From Symsagittifera roscoffensis (lineage: Eukaryota; Xenacoelomorpha; Acoela; Convolutidae): a stretch of 64,000 bases of DNA. The notes beneath the pieces were generated by a model that saw only the letters and a program-made list of their open reading frames with translations, ran no database searches and had not been told where the DNA came from. Made by a program: the position numbers and the translations under genes. Positions 46,456 to 57,266 of the stretch are shown one piece after another; position 1 is the first letter of the stretch; each line of letters begins with the position of its first letter. Location: positions 69,044,727 to 69,108,726 of the forward strand of contig NC_087063.1 in assembly GCF_963678635.1 (NCBI RefSeq), in the 5' to 3' direction.

Positions 46456-46715
46456 AACAGGGGCGTATTAAGGAGGCGAGGGGGCTTCAACCCCTTCATC
46501 GCGCCTAAAGAGCTTCTCATTGGGTACTGCTTTAGGCCATCCGACGGACTGATCAGTCGAACAACTTTCAAGGCTTTTTTGAGGGGATGGGGGAGAAGGA
46601 GAAAACTTCTAATCAAAAATCCCAATACTCTTTATTTTGAAAATAAAACCAGTAAGAAAAAAACGTTTCCACGAACATATGACATTACGTTTGCGATTAG
46701 CTAGATTTATCTAAT
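46456..46715. repeat. MITE-like end and truncated copy of the 2.55-kb repeat
   Basis: CAGGGGCGTATTAAGG (about 46458) resembles the hAT MITE terminus. From about 46565, GGGGGAGAAGGAGAAAAC followed by AAAATCCCAATACTC and CATTACGTTTGCGATTA matches the left end of the repeats at 49963 and 53590, and also 49630-49775. The copy is cut off at the Gypsy LTR. Confidence 0.5.
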
Positions 46716-46743
46716 CGGTTAGATTTTTTAAGATTAACAAATT

Positions 46744-47100
46744 GTCGAAAATCAAATTGTTGTGGATCGGTGCAAGGCAAGAGATTTGTAATGAAGACTT
46801 TATCGAGATCGATGTTAATGATAATTTATCTAAAATGCAGTTGTTATTTATAGTTGTTACCAGTGAGAAAAGTATACATAAAAACAAGTTTTTTCATTAG
46901 AGATAAATATAATTTTTGTTCACGTGTACTGTGTAGCATGGCATTAATGGATAGGGTTGAGTATTATCATGAGAATCTATCATGGTTGACACTTTGTGCC
47001 AGTTGGTTAAACTCAACTGAAACTAAAGATACATGAATTGAAATATAATCGCTCCCGAACCAATTGAATCAGCTTCAACAGATCAGGTAGGATTATCACA
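46744..47100 (-). repeat. 3' LTR of the Gypsy element
   Basis: Read on the minus strand it begins TGTGATAATCC.ACCTGATC next to the polypurine tract AAAAAGAGAGAGGA (47101-47114) and ends near ACCGATCCA. It aligns with 49056-49417 along its length (GATCGATGTTAATGATAAT, TGTTACCAGTGAGAAA, GAGAATCTAT, TCGCT.C.GAACCA blocks) at clearly less than full identity, so the insertion is old. Confidence 0.75.
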
Positions 47101-47119
47101 TCCTCTCTCTTTTTCTAAG

Positions 47120-48130
47120 AAAATCTGTCGATATAGGATCTCCTTAGTTTTTCGTTGGTTTCCTGAAACTTGAAACATCGTTTTGGTTTGTCTGAGACCG
47201 GTTCAGAATGATCGTCTGGAGTTGGTGAAGGTTGTTCTTCATTTTCATGTTGCACTGGAGTTTCATCGTCGACAATGTCACTCCTTCCATCGGTGGTAGT
47301 GGTCTCTTGAATGTGTCTCGCAATCTGGTTGTCGCTTACAAGAACAGACCGTTCTGATTGATTGGGTTGGATCCACGATGTTTTGGTTTCATGTCAAAAG
47401 TTGACGGCTGTGCTTCGGTATCTTTATTCGGCTTGAAAAGATTTTTTTTCACGATGAAATTTTTTTGCAATTTTGCCGAAGAACTTGGCTCCATGCAAAT
47501 TGTGGAAAATTGTCTCCATGTCGGATTATGGAATGTCTTACTTTAATGGAATGTTGTACGTCCATTACTTTGCCATTGAGGTGAACTTTGTAGTCGGCAC
47601 AAAATCTGAGGCACACCATTTTTCTTTCTCTGCCACACGACTGATGATGCATTGGTAACTCCTCCGGGCGGATCTAACTCGAGAACTCCCAGCCTGACCA
47701 TGTCCTGTAGCTTTGCTTTTACTGCTTCTTGCATCAGCTACGCGTGCTTTGCAGAACAGTGGTCGGGCTCGAGGCCTCAATTTCACCTGGCCCTTGTATC
47801 CTTTGAATGTCGGCAATGTCCCTGAGAGCCCATGTGTCGAATACTGGGTTGGTAAGAGATCGCGTCCGAGAATTGCAAAACCCTTGTTTGATCGTACAAC
47901 TGCCAGTGGTAGCTTTAGCAGATTCGAACGCTCCATGTCAGGTCACAATTAGCTGTTCCTTTGAAGTAGAGTTTGTGTCCATCGTGTGCTTTTAGAGTCC
48001 AAGCAGTTCCATTTAGAGTAGATCTTACAAGTTTCACCAGATGCACGACAATATCGCTGTTGCATCAGTACCTGTGTCTACCTGCATTTTCACCTCAGTT
48101 GCATCAATGCCGACACTTTTCCATGTGGCA
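47120..48130 (-). pseudogene. Gypsy pol remnant (protease, RT start, integrase tail)
   Basis: Minus-strand frames give a protease block with VDTG (about 48085-48100) and ILGRDLL (about 47850), and the linker YKGQVKLRPRARP. Next is EAVKAKLQDMVRLGVLEL.PPG..T (about 47640-47730), the start of a Gypsy RT, and ADYKVHLNGKVMD (about 47570-47610). IPDM..IFHNLHGAKFFGKI is the last RT segment seen, in mixed frames near 47460-47530. The reading then passes into KPKHRG..PINQ and QIARHIQETTTTDGR, the hydrophilic integrase C-terminus, ending at a stop near 47125. Frameshifts occur throughout. Confidence 0.75.
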
Positions 48131-48199
48131 GCCATGAGTATTGATGCAAAAAAAACATTCTCATTTTAGTGCCGTTCTCAGAGTTTCCCCTTCCACCTC

Positions 48200-49055
48200 T
48201 GAGAACTGACCCCCATCAGCATGGTGCTTGACGCTCCTATTAAGACAACTGTTATTTTTTTGTTGTTGCCTAACTTCCTTCGACACTTTATTGAAAAGAG
48301 TCCTATCTTACCGCATGAGATACATTTCTTACCCGTTGTAGGACAAGACTTATCCCCAGTGCGGTCTTCCCCGTAGTTTGAACATTCTGAATTTTGAAAT
48401 TATATGCTTGGTTAACATTTCCTGATTTTCTGAAGGTTGGCTTGAAGTTATATGCAATTTCTTCTTTAATATTAATCTTGGACATCCCAGCAAAATGCTG
48501 TGCTTGCTCACTAATTTGTAAAACAGTTGTCTTATTAGTTAGACTTATGTATGTTTTAACTGCCTGTTGATCTTTATCCCGAGTTAACATCATTTGTATT
48601 ATCTTGTCTTCCGCATCAGCGGTGTTTTCAAGTTCTGAAAACTTACAATACCGACCAGCTTCAGGAAGTCCTCCAAGAAAGTCGTCGTAAGATTCTCCTT
48701 GATTCTAAATTGTCAATAGGAAAATGGCTCATTCAGCAACGACCACATGTTCTCTGGGTCTGCAGTAGTTTCGCACCACAGAGTGATTCTCATCGCCAGT
48801 CATTGGGCGGAGCCTTTATGACAAAACAGGACTCCTCAATTTCCAGATTGTTTGCACTCTGAATCGACTAAGGAAGGAACTCGTCCTCTGAAGTCTGCGG
48901 GATTCGTTCCGTCTGCAGTTTTGTTGATTTTCTTCTCTGAGCGTGCCTTCCCAAGAAAAGCAACCAGAGAAGCCATTGACTCTTCAGGGTGCGAAAGCTC
49001 TAATGAATCGTTCAATTTATTCATTTCAAGTTTCCAGTCTGGACACCACTGCCTG
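48200..49055 (-). pseudogene. Gypsy gag remnant
   Basis: A minus-strand frame around 48303-48593 starts MMLTRDKDQQAVKTYISL and continues with SEQAQHFAGMSKINIKEE, the helical end of a Mag-like Gypsy Gag. After a frameshift it is followed by a Cys-rich stretch (CISCGKI...C, near 48295-48335) that fits a degenerate zinc knuckle. Upstream to the 5' LTR the frame is broken. The PADFRGRVPSLVDSE segment near 48870-48900 is not one I can place in Gag. Confidence 0.55.
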
Positions 49056-49417
49056 AATGGATCGGTACAACGCAAGAGATCTGCTCTGAAGTTTTTTGAG
49101 ATCGATTCTAATGATAATCTACCTAAAGTTTTGTTTTTATTTACAGTTGTTATCAGCGGGAAACCTATACACAAAAACAAGATATGACATTAGGCACAAA
49201 TGTCTTTTTTTCACGTGTTCCCATTTTTAGTAACTTTTTACCAAAAAAACTTTCAACATTTATAGCATTGTATTCATGGATAGTATTGATTAGTATCTTG
49301 AGAATCTATAAAAATTGACATATTGTGACTTAACGGATAGTAAATAGATTCAATAAATATAGAATCGCTTCTGAACCATTTTAATACGATTCAAGAGATC
49401 AGGTTGGTTTATGTACA
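49056..49417 (-). repeat. 5' LTR of the Gypsy element
   Basis: Partner of 46744-47100. On the minus strand it begins TGTACATAAACCAACCTGATC and ends near ACCGATCCA. Compared with the 3' LTR it has several small insertions and substitutions. Confidence 0.7.
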
Positions 49418-49539
49418 AGTATTTTAATTGTTTAAATATTTGTAAGTTTTATTTTGTAATAATAGTGGAAATTATTTCGACCTTCCAAATAGTTTTTTTA
49501 AGTGTTGTTATAAAAAAGTTTGACCTTGTTTTTGTTGTT

Positions 49540-49962
49540 CAGTTCATTCATCAATCCCCAAGAGTTTGTCTTTTGGTACTGTTTTACGTCTTCCGACTGG
49601 AGACCCATCCAACAGTTTTCTTACCTTTTTGAGCGAACAGGTAGAGGGAGAAGGAAAAAACCTCCTATCGGAATTTTCAATAATGCAGCGAGGAAAAATT
49701 TTTCACGAATGATCTTCACGAGCCAGCGAGAAAGAATATTTCAAATGAATTTATGATGATTATGCTTGCGATTAAGAAGTTTCTTCAAATCGGGAAGCGG
49801 TTTGTTTCAGGTTAACAACTTATTCAACAAATTCATAGACTCAATTTGTAAGTTTTCTCATGATCAAAATCAAAATCAGCGTCTCAAGTTGCACCTTTGG
49901 TAAAGAATTAACGTCAACGTCCATGTCTGGGACGACAAAAAATCGGCCTTCAAATCTGACTT
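49540..49962. repeat. Truncated relative of the 2.55-kb repeat
   Basis: GGGAGAAGGAAAAAACCTCC, then ATTTTTCACGAATGATC and ATTATGCTTGCGATTA, correspond to 46565-46705 and to the left end of the 49963 repeat. Short frames here are not coding-like. Confidence 0.5.
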
Positions 49963-52550
49963 AGGGGAAGGAGAAAACATCTGATTAGAAATCCCGATAC
50001 CCTTCTCTTATTTGAAATTGAAGCCAGCAGAAAATATTTCCATAATATAAGATTATTACGTTTCCGACTTTCAAGCTTTACTCAGAGGAAAAGCGGGGCT
50101 TTGAGACATTTACGATACAACACAAGGATAGCGTAGTTTCTTAGCAGACAGAAAGTGAGACCGAAGCAACAAAGTTGAGGAGTTTTTTCACTTTTTGATT
50201 TTTTGTCTTGTTTTGAAATTTTTTGAATTTTCTGGAAAACTACTTTCCCAAATTTGGGATTAAGTGTTTCATTAAAAAACCCGGGTGAGGGTGTTTTCTC
50301 AGCATAACTGGCTACGCCTAAAAAATTGTAGAAAAAGTTAGGTCCTCAAAAATGACAATTTTTTGACATTTTGACCGTTTTTTATAAAACTCTTTGGTTT
50401 TTCCGAAAAAAATTCTTGGAAAAAGGTGGGAGAATTTTCCCTGTAGAAGCCTTTTTAGAAAAACTGAAATGATCTTATGAAAAAACAAATATTCTAGACT
50501 TTCATGGTTTTTGGTTGCTTTTTTCTCAAAATGTGCAATGTCAACGCTAGAAAAGCCTGTGTGAACTAAAAAAAATCCATTTTTTGAAACCTATTAGAAA
50601 AAAATCAAACAGTTCCAACACTTGAGGTCATTATTGATTTTAATTTTTTAACATATGTAGCTAAATTGACTAAATGTTTTGCGTTTTTGAAATAATGACT
50701 AGAAAGAAAGTTGAAGGTTATTCTGAAAAACACGCCAAATCTTTTCGACGGTCAAAAATTTTTGTGTTTTTTTTTCATGTATAATATTTTCTAATAATAA
50801 CAAAAATCGTAAAAAATTTTAACGATTTCGATTGATAGTTTGAGCTCATTTTTTCAGAAATCCATTCCACACATGTCTCGAACTGTCAAGAAATTAGATG
50901 TTGTTACCAGAAGAGGACTTGAAGCAAGTTCTAAAACTTTGGGAACCAAAATCGAGCCAATCAATTTATTCAGCAAAGCTTTTGAAATTGTTTCTATCTC
51001 GTTAAAACAAACCCAAGAAAATTTAAAAGCATTGTCTGCAAAATGCGTGCAATTAATTTTTTCAGAATGAAAAAATTATTTCTGTTTCTCGAAGAATTTA
51101 TGCTCGGTTATGCTAGGTTAAAAGAATGGTAAATAAAAAAAATAATGTTCTGATGTATTTTCATATTAGTGGGAGAAAAAAATTATCAGAAGTAAGTTTG
51201 AGCTAAAACTTACTTTGAATCCAAGAAGCCCATGAACAAAAAGAAAAGTGATTTGTTTTGAAAATCAATGAAGCAACAGATTTTTTTTTCACAACTTAGT
51301 TTGAATCTAAGAAACCCCCTGAACAACAAAAAAAATGATTTAATTTTGAAATATAATCATTACATTAACAGATTTTTTATTGAAACTTAAAAAATGCAAA
51401 ACGATAAAAACATATTCAAATGCTTTTTACATTGTTTTCAGTTCTGTTAAGTTTGAATGAAATTTCTCCGTTTGTTACTTTAATCAATGAAAAAGTTCTG
51501 AAACGTCTGCTATATACAGAAGTGCATTCATCCGTACTTATGAACTTACAAAAGTACTTATGTGTATATGCTAATTGTGGTTATTGGTTAAATTGAACCA
51601 CCATGGTGCAAAGATCTTCTCTGCATTAACAGTTACACCCTTATTTTGTAGAAAAACCTGTATCAACTGAGGAGAGGTCCATTTTTTGAAACTTTTTGCA
51701 GTTTTTGGAAGTCTTCCAATTTTTTAAAAAAAAACTATTTGGTCAGTTTTGACCTTCAGCTCAATCTAATGAACATTTAGCATAAGAATCACCTATAGAA
51801 GCTGCTAAGTACTTAATTCAGTAGAGAAACCGCTAAATTTTTGGTAAAGCCTGGTGTTTGTAGTTTTGAAAATTACGCATTTCATCCCACATTAGTACAA
51901 CCTTTTCGAGAGAGTAAAACATCAAACGAGTACTTAACAGGCCTAATACTTAAAGTCATTCGTGATTTTCAAATTTTAGTTAAAAAAATTTTTGTGACTT
52001 TAATTGTCAATTGTACAGAACAGTTTTTCTTAAATCAATTTCACAAAAGTCTCGAACTGTCAAATAAAATAAATGCTATCAGAAAAGGACGTAAAACAAC
52101 GTAGAAAACTTTGAGAAACAAAATCGAGCCAATATTTATTGTTCGTACGAAAACTCTTTCGATTGATTTTTGAAAAACGGTAACTGATACAAATATTTCC
52201 AATTTTGTTTAGAATTTTCTGGTGAGCACGTTTTACAACATAAACGCCGGCATTTAGCTCAATTTAATTGAGCACCAAAAAACTCTGGAAACACTTGAGT
52301 AAATGCCCGTTGCGGCAAAAAAATGGAAATATTTAAAATTTTGAATCAAAAATTGTTAATGAAAAAGTTTGAGCTATAACTTCTGAAAGTCTTTTTTACG
52401 GCCCTTCTTCTTCGGAAAAACGCAATAGGAAGAAAAACAATTTGTTTTCTTCATAAGACTCAAATTTTTTTAGAAAAAAAATATCTTACAACCCAATAAA
52501 ACTAAAAACAAATGTGGCAAGTGGGCCGACAAATCATACGCAGACATCCC
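49963..52550 (+). repeat. Dispersed 2.55-kb repeat R2, copy A
   Basis: Collinear with 53590-56140 along its whole length. Shared blocks in order: GGAGAAAACAT.TGAT.AGAAATCCCGATACCC and GAAGCCAGCAGAAAAT (given in parts here), CTGGCTACGC, CTGTAT.AACTGA, AAACCGCTAAATTTTTGGTA-type sequence, TTCTGAAAGTCT, and GTGGCAA.T..GCCGACA at the end. The left part contains units related to tandem array B. It has no long frame, terminal repeat or target duplication that I could define, so the class is unknown. Confidence 0.75.
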
Positions 52551-52829
52551 ATAGGTGGATCACTTTTGATTCTGGTAGTTTTGGTTTAAGTACTGACCAG
52601 ATTCAAGCGTAGGCCCTTAGACGTCGACTGGTTGATTTACTCAGTAATTAAATTTGAATTTTCTAAAAAATGAGCATGTTTGCTGCAGCAATGAAAGCTG
52701 CACAAAAACTAAGTAAAATTTTGCAATCTATTTTTTGTCCCGAAAAAGAAGATACTAATTCGAGTTAAAAAAGCAAGCTATCAAAAACGTTGAGAGAACT
52801 GTAAAAAATCAACATATTTTCTGCTATGA

Positions 52830-53180
52830 GCTCTTTTTATACAAGTGGGAGATAGACAGTTTTTGAAAATCAAAATCGAACTAAATCTCATTTCGAATTT
52901 CAGAAAATTAGGAAAAATTTAGCAAGCCCGATAAACAAGAAAAATGATTTTTTTTGAAATAAAAGCATCACGCCAACAGATTTTCCTTGAAGCACAATCA
53001 ATGTGCACAATAAAAAAATATATGATTGCCTTTTACATTGTTTTGAATTGTGTTGAAAATGAATGCAAGGCAAGCTCTATTCCTTAAAATTTCAAAAGAC
53101 AAATTAAAATGCTCTACTAAAAACAGAAGTGGTTTCATACATACTAATGAATTTACAAAGGTACTTATGTTTATATGATT
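52830..53180 (+). repeat. Partial third copy of R2
   Basis: Matches the middle of copy A (about 51160-51560): 'aacaagaaaaatgatttt', 'cacgccaacagatttt', 'tgccttttacattgttttgaattgtgtt', 'acagaagtg.ttcat.catacta' and 'aaaggtacttatgt' blocks. The minus-strand frame inside is not coding-like. Confidence 0.6.
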
Positions 53181-53181
53181 T

Positions 53182-53345
53182 TTCGAGTTCAATTCAATTT
53201 ATTTGCTAAAAGCAAGGCTAGTTAAGCTCTGCTATGTTAAGATGACACTTTTCTTTTTTGCGACACTTTTCGAGTTAAATTCAATTTATTTGCTAAAAGC
53301 AAGGCAAGTCAAGCTCTGCTATGTAAAGATGACACTTTTCTGACA
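53182..53345 (+). repeat. 87-bp tandem duplication
   Basis: TTCGAGTT.AATTCAATTTAT and GCTAAAAGCAAGGC.AGT.AAGC occur at 53182 and again 87 bp later at 53269, each followed by AAGATGACACTTTTC. Confidence 0.8.
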
Positions 53346-53589
53346 CTTTTCTAACTGTCTGTTGGCTACGTTTAAATTGTCTGTTCAAAAACAAACCTGA
53401 TATGAAACAATTCCTAAAAATTTACTAGACCTAACGAAACACATGCCAACGCTTTTTTGCAAACTGAAAAGTTTTGAAAGGCGCATGTTGAGCGACACTT
53501 GAAGGGTTTTCATGATGCACAGTTTTTTGTTGTTTTCCACAAAAAGTTGCGCAAATTGTTTTAATTCGATGATTTCTTTGGCTGAAATA

Positions 53590-56140
53590 AGAGAAGGAGA
53601 AAACATGTGATCAGAAATCCCGATACCCTTCTTCTATTTGAAGTTGAAGCCAGCAGAAAATCTTTCCATAATACAAGATTATTACGCTCCCGACTTTCAA
53701 GTGTTACTCAGAGGAAACGCAGGGCTTTGCAACATTTGCGATAAAACACAAAGATAGCATAGTTTCTCAGCAGACAAAAATTGAGACGGAAGCAACAAAG
53801 ATGAAGATTTTTTTTTACTTTTTGATTTTTTGTAGTTTTTTGAGTTTTTTGAAATTTTTGGAACACTACTCTCCCAAACATGGAATTAAGTATTTCATCA
53901 AAAAAACTAATTGTGGTTTTTTCATTGCAAAACTGGCTACGCTAAAATTTGTAGAAAAATTCAAGTCCCCAAAATGACAATTTTTTGACATTTTGTTCGT
54001 TGTAGTGATAGTTTTCACAGTATAGGCCGATTCAGCGTTATTGCTGTAGAACAAAATGTAAAGTTGTCGGAAAGTTTAGATTTGTTTATTTTTGTTACCG
54101 CTTCTTAGAAATTTACCTTTCTCGAAAGTACCCTGCCAAATCCGAGATATATAGTTTAATCGAACAAACAATTTAGGGAATTTTCCCTGTCGGCGAAATT
54201 GGGAAAAACTCTAACGAAATTATGAAACAACGAAAAATTGAAAAATTCTTTGTTTTTGTAAGTTTTTTGTCAAAAAGTGCAATGCAATTTCTGGTTTTGG
54301 CATTGCACTTCTTCAATGCGTAAACAGTTACACTTAAATTTGCACAAAAACCTGTGAAAACTGAGGAAAAATTCTTTTTTGGGAAACTATTCGAAAAAAC
54401 CTGAAACAGGTTCAATACTTTAGGTCAATAATGATTATCTAAATATGTGAAACATGAAATCAAATTGACCAAAAGTTTTTGTATTTTTGCATTAATGACT
54501 GGAAAATGAAAATTATTCAGAAAAACACATCAAAATTATTCGACAGTCGAAATTTTTGTGTTTTTATTAGAAAATATTATATGAGAACAAAACACAAAAA
54601 TTTCGACTGTGGAATAATTTTGGTGTGTTTTTCTGAATAATTTTCATTTTCCAGTCATTAATGCAAAAATCACAAAAATCGTAAGTAATTGTAATGACTT
54701 TGATTAACAATTCCACTATTTTTTTCAAAATTTTTTCCACACTATTACTAAATACTTAAATACAGAAGTGCAGTCATACACACTAATGAATTCAATTGAA
54801 AAGACATTGTGGAAAAATCTTCCCTGAATAAACAGTCACACCCTAATTTTGTAGAAGAGCCTGTATGAACTGAAAATCCATTATTCGAAAATTTAAGTTT
54901 TTTGAAGTTTTCGTTTTTTTCTTTAAACCTATTTGGTCAAATTTGCCTTTGAGTTCAGTCGAAAGAACGGTTACTAAAAAAATCACCTGCATAAGCGGCT
55001 AATTACTCAATTTCAACAAAGAAACTGTTAAATTTTTGGTAAAGTCCAGTTTTTGAAATTTTGAAAATTACGCATTTTATCCCATATCATAGAAACTTAT
55101 TCGAAAAAACAACCAACAATTAGTGAGCAGGCCCAATTTAAGTCATTAATGATTTCCAAATTTTTGACACATTAAGCCAAAATGACTAAAGGTTTTGCAT
55201 TTTTGCTTCAATGACTGTACAAAATTTGAAGAAAGTTCTAAACACAAGCCAAACTGACGGTCGACTTTTTTATTGTAACTGTCACGCATAGTTCCTGATA
55301 GAAACAACAAAGATCGCTAACAGATCTAATGATTTTGGTTGAAAATTCTACAAAACAATTGTTTAAAAATCAATTTAACAGATTTCTCGTAATCTCAAGG
55401 AAAATGAATGTTGGTACCAGAAACAGACTATTTATTCAATGGTATCACAGAAGTTTTCGAAATGGTTTCTGCCCCGTTATAAGCAAATCCATATAAAATC
55501 GATGCAAAATATTGAAGAAAAATCGTTAAAAAATATCAAGCATTGAAGACTTTCAGAGTGAAATACTTATTTCAGTTCTCGAAAAAATTATGTTCAGCTA
55601 TTTTTTCGTTTTGATTTGAGCAGAGGCGAAGTGGAGCATCGCACCACTTGCAATAACAAACAAACTTCGGGAAAATTTTTAAAAACGCATACTGCTTACA
55701 AATATTTCCAAATTTTGGTTTCGAATGTTGTGGTCAGCACGTCCGGCAACATTTCTCTCAAATTAATCGAGCACAAAAATTTTTCAAAAAGAACTGACTA
55801 AATGTCCATTGCGGCAAAAAAATTTAATTCAGTAAACCGTTAATGAAAACTTTGAGCTTGAAGTTCTGAAAGTCTAACATTTTACGGCCTTCATCCTTTC
55901 GGAAATACGCAAAAAGATGAAAAAAATTAGTTTTTCTCCATAAGTTTCAAAATAGGTTCATAAGCCGATAAAACATGTCGAGACTATTTAGGTCGAATAT
56001 AGCTTTTAAGCCGAAAAAACATCAAGCAAAAATCAGTGTTAACAAATACAAATTACAAAAAAGAACCAAAAACAGCAAAAATATTTTACAAACCAAAGAA
56101 GTTTAAAAAATGTGGCAACTAAGCCGACACATCATAAGGA
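53590..56140 (+). repeat. Dispersed 2.55-kb repeat R2, copy B
   Basis: Second full-length copy (see 49963-52550). It differs by an extra inverted segment forming a hairpin at 54484-54669, and by the presence of the SINE-tail motif at 55621-55656 (minus strand), which copy A lacks at that place. Confidence 0.75.
54484..54669. repeat. Long hairpin inside R2 copy B
   Basis: 54484-54562 (from TTTTTGCATTAATGACTGGA through AAAATTATTCGACAGTCG to TTTTTGTGTTTTT) is repeated as a near-exact inverted copy at about 54590-54669. The loop is about 27 bp. Copy A at 50690-50780 has only the left arm, so the right arm arose by inverted duplication in copy B. Confidence 0.85.
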
Positions 56141-56289
56141 GGCAATATGAATGCCGATCGTTTTTTGATACTAAAAATTTTTAATTTAAAAACAAAACAA
56201 ACACTGCCTCGATTTCAGCGCTTTTTCTCCCAATTATTTTCTTGCCATTAGAGGTCGTAATTTGAGCTGCTCTGGAAATTTCATGCAAA

Positions 56290-56850
56290 AACTAAGCTTC
56301 AACAAGACTGCTTGTATCAGGACGAAGCCCTGAATGTTCCGACTGCCTTTTAAGGTTTATGGAGCAGTAATAACATTAAAAAAATTGAATGTAAAAAGAA
56401 ACAAAATGAAACTTTTTTTTCTAAAATTTGAATTTTTTAATGAAAATCATCCCCCCACACGCCATATAAAGTACAAAAGAATAGATTTCGCTTCTTGTAA
56501 CAAATCAATTACGGCAAATACGCTTCTTTCAACCAATTGGGAACCATTTTTAAGACGGATTAAATCTCCGCTTACGCGTTAAGAGCGCGAAATATATCGC
56601 GCGTTAATTGTCCCAAATTGGCCAAATGGCAATCTTTAAACCGCCGTAATTTTACGAAAAATGATCACAGGTGAAATATTTTTTCGAATTTAAGCTCTGG
56701 GCAACAATACCTTTCGAATGATAATAAAAAAAATTCGTTCAAAATGGCTAGTTAAAAAGTCGTAAATTGTCCGAAGAAAAAAAACCCACCCGAGCACAAA
56801 TATTCCGTTACTTTCGTATCGAAAGTCGGAACAAAAACAATCAAACCCTC
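56290..56850 (+). repeat. Interspersed repeat R1, full-length copy
   Basis: Runs from AGCTTCAACAAGACTGCTTG, through CGACTGCCTTTTAAGG, GACGGATTAAAT, GCGCGTTAATTG and GGCAATCTTTAAACC, to GAGCACAAATATTCCG. It is the plus-strand counterpart of 3766-4310 and matches the window's left end. Confidence 0.65.
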
Positions 56851-57266
56851 AAAAATGAGCAAAAGGTTATTCCTTAAAGAACATAGTTTTTTAAATCCAC
56901 GCGAACTAGATATCTGAGAAGGTAAATGGTTCATTAATACTTAAATAGTTACCGAATCATGACGAAATTTCATTGATTTTCAGAAACTGCTTTACATTTT
57001 TTACTGGTCTTTATTTGATCGCAGAGTTGTTCTTAAACCACTTTTCTTCTAAATGACATCAAATACAAAACTGAAAACTGAAAACTGAAAACCACAAAAC
57101 TTTGCGCCACTGAAAACTTCAAAAACCACTGAAAACTTCAAAAAACAAACCAGAGTATGAAAAATTAAATAAATTTGAAGTACTAAAATCCGCTTACATC
57201 CATTGACAAATGCTTTCGGAGAAAAAAGTTTCAATCTGCCATGATTTTTCAGTGCTTTGTCATCAA
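56851..57266. terminator. 3' flank of the UGT gene
   Basis: A minus-strand AATAAA (complement of 57010-57015) lies about 250 nt beyond the UGT stop and is the best poly-A signal seen. 57062-57150 is a small array of AAAACTG and CCACTGAAAACTTCAAAAA units in the probable 3'UTR. Confidence 0.4.

Larger units (their letters stand above)
46744..49417 (-). mobile_element. Ty3/Gypsy LTR retrotransposon, internally deleted
   Basis: A minus-strand element of about 2.7 kb with LTRs at both ends, a polypurine tract beside the left LTR, and decayed gag and pol between. The order on the minus strand is 5' LTR (49417-49056), gag, protease, start of RT, then a jump straight to the integrase tail, polypurine tract and 3' LTR (47100-46744). 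The RT palm, RNase H and most of integrase are missing, so the copy cannot move by itself. A third LTR-like copy lies at 42870-43060. I could not identify a 5-bp target duplication. Confidence 0.8.

Noticed and set aside
47713-47995. Plus-strand frames over the Gypsy pol
   Set aside because: Shadows of the minus-strand protease/RT remnant, which has recognisable motifs.
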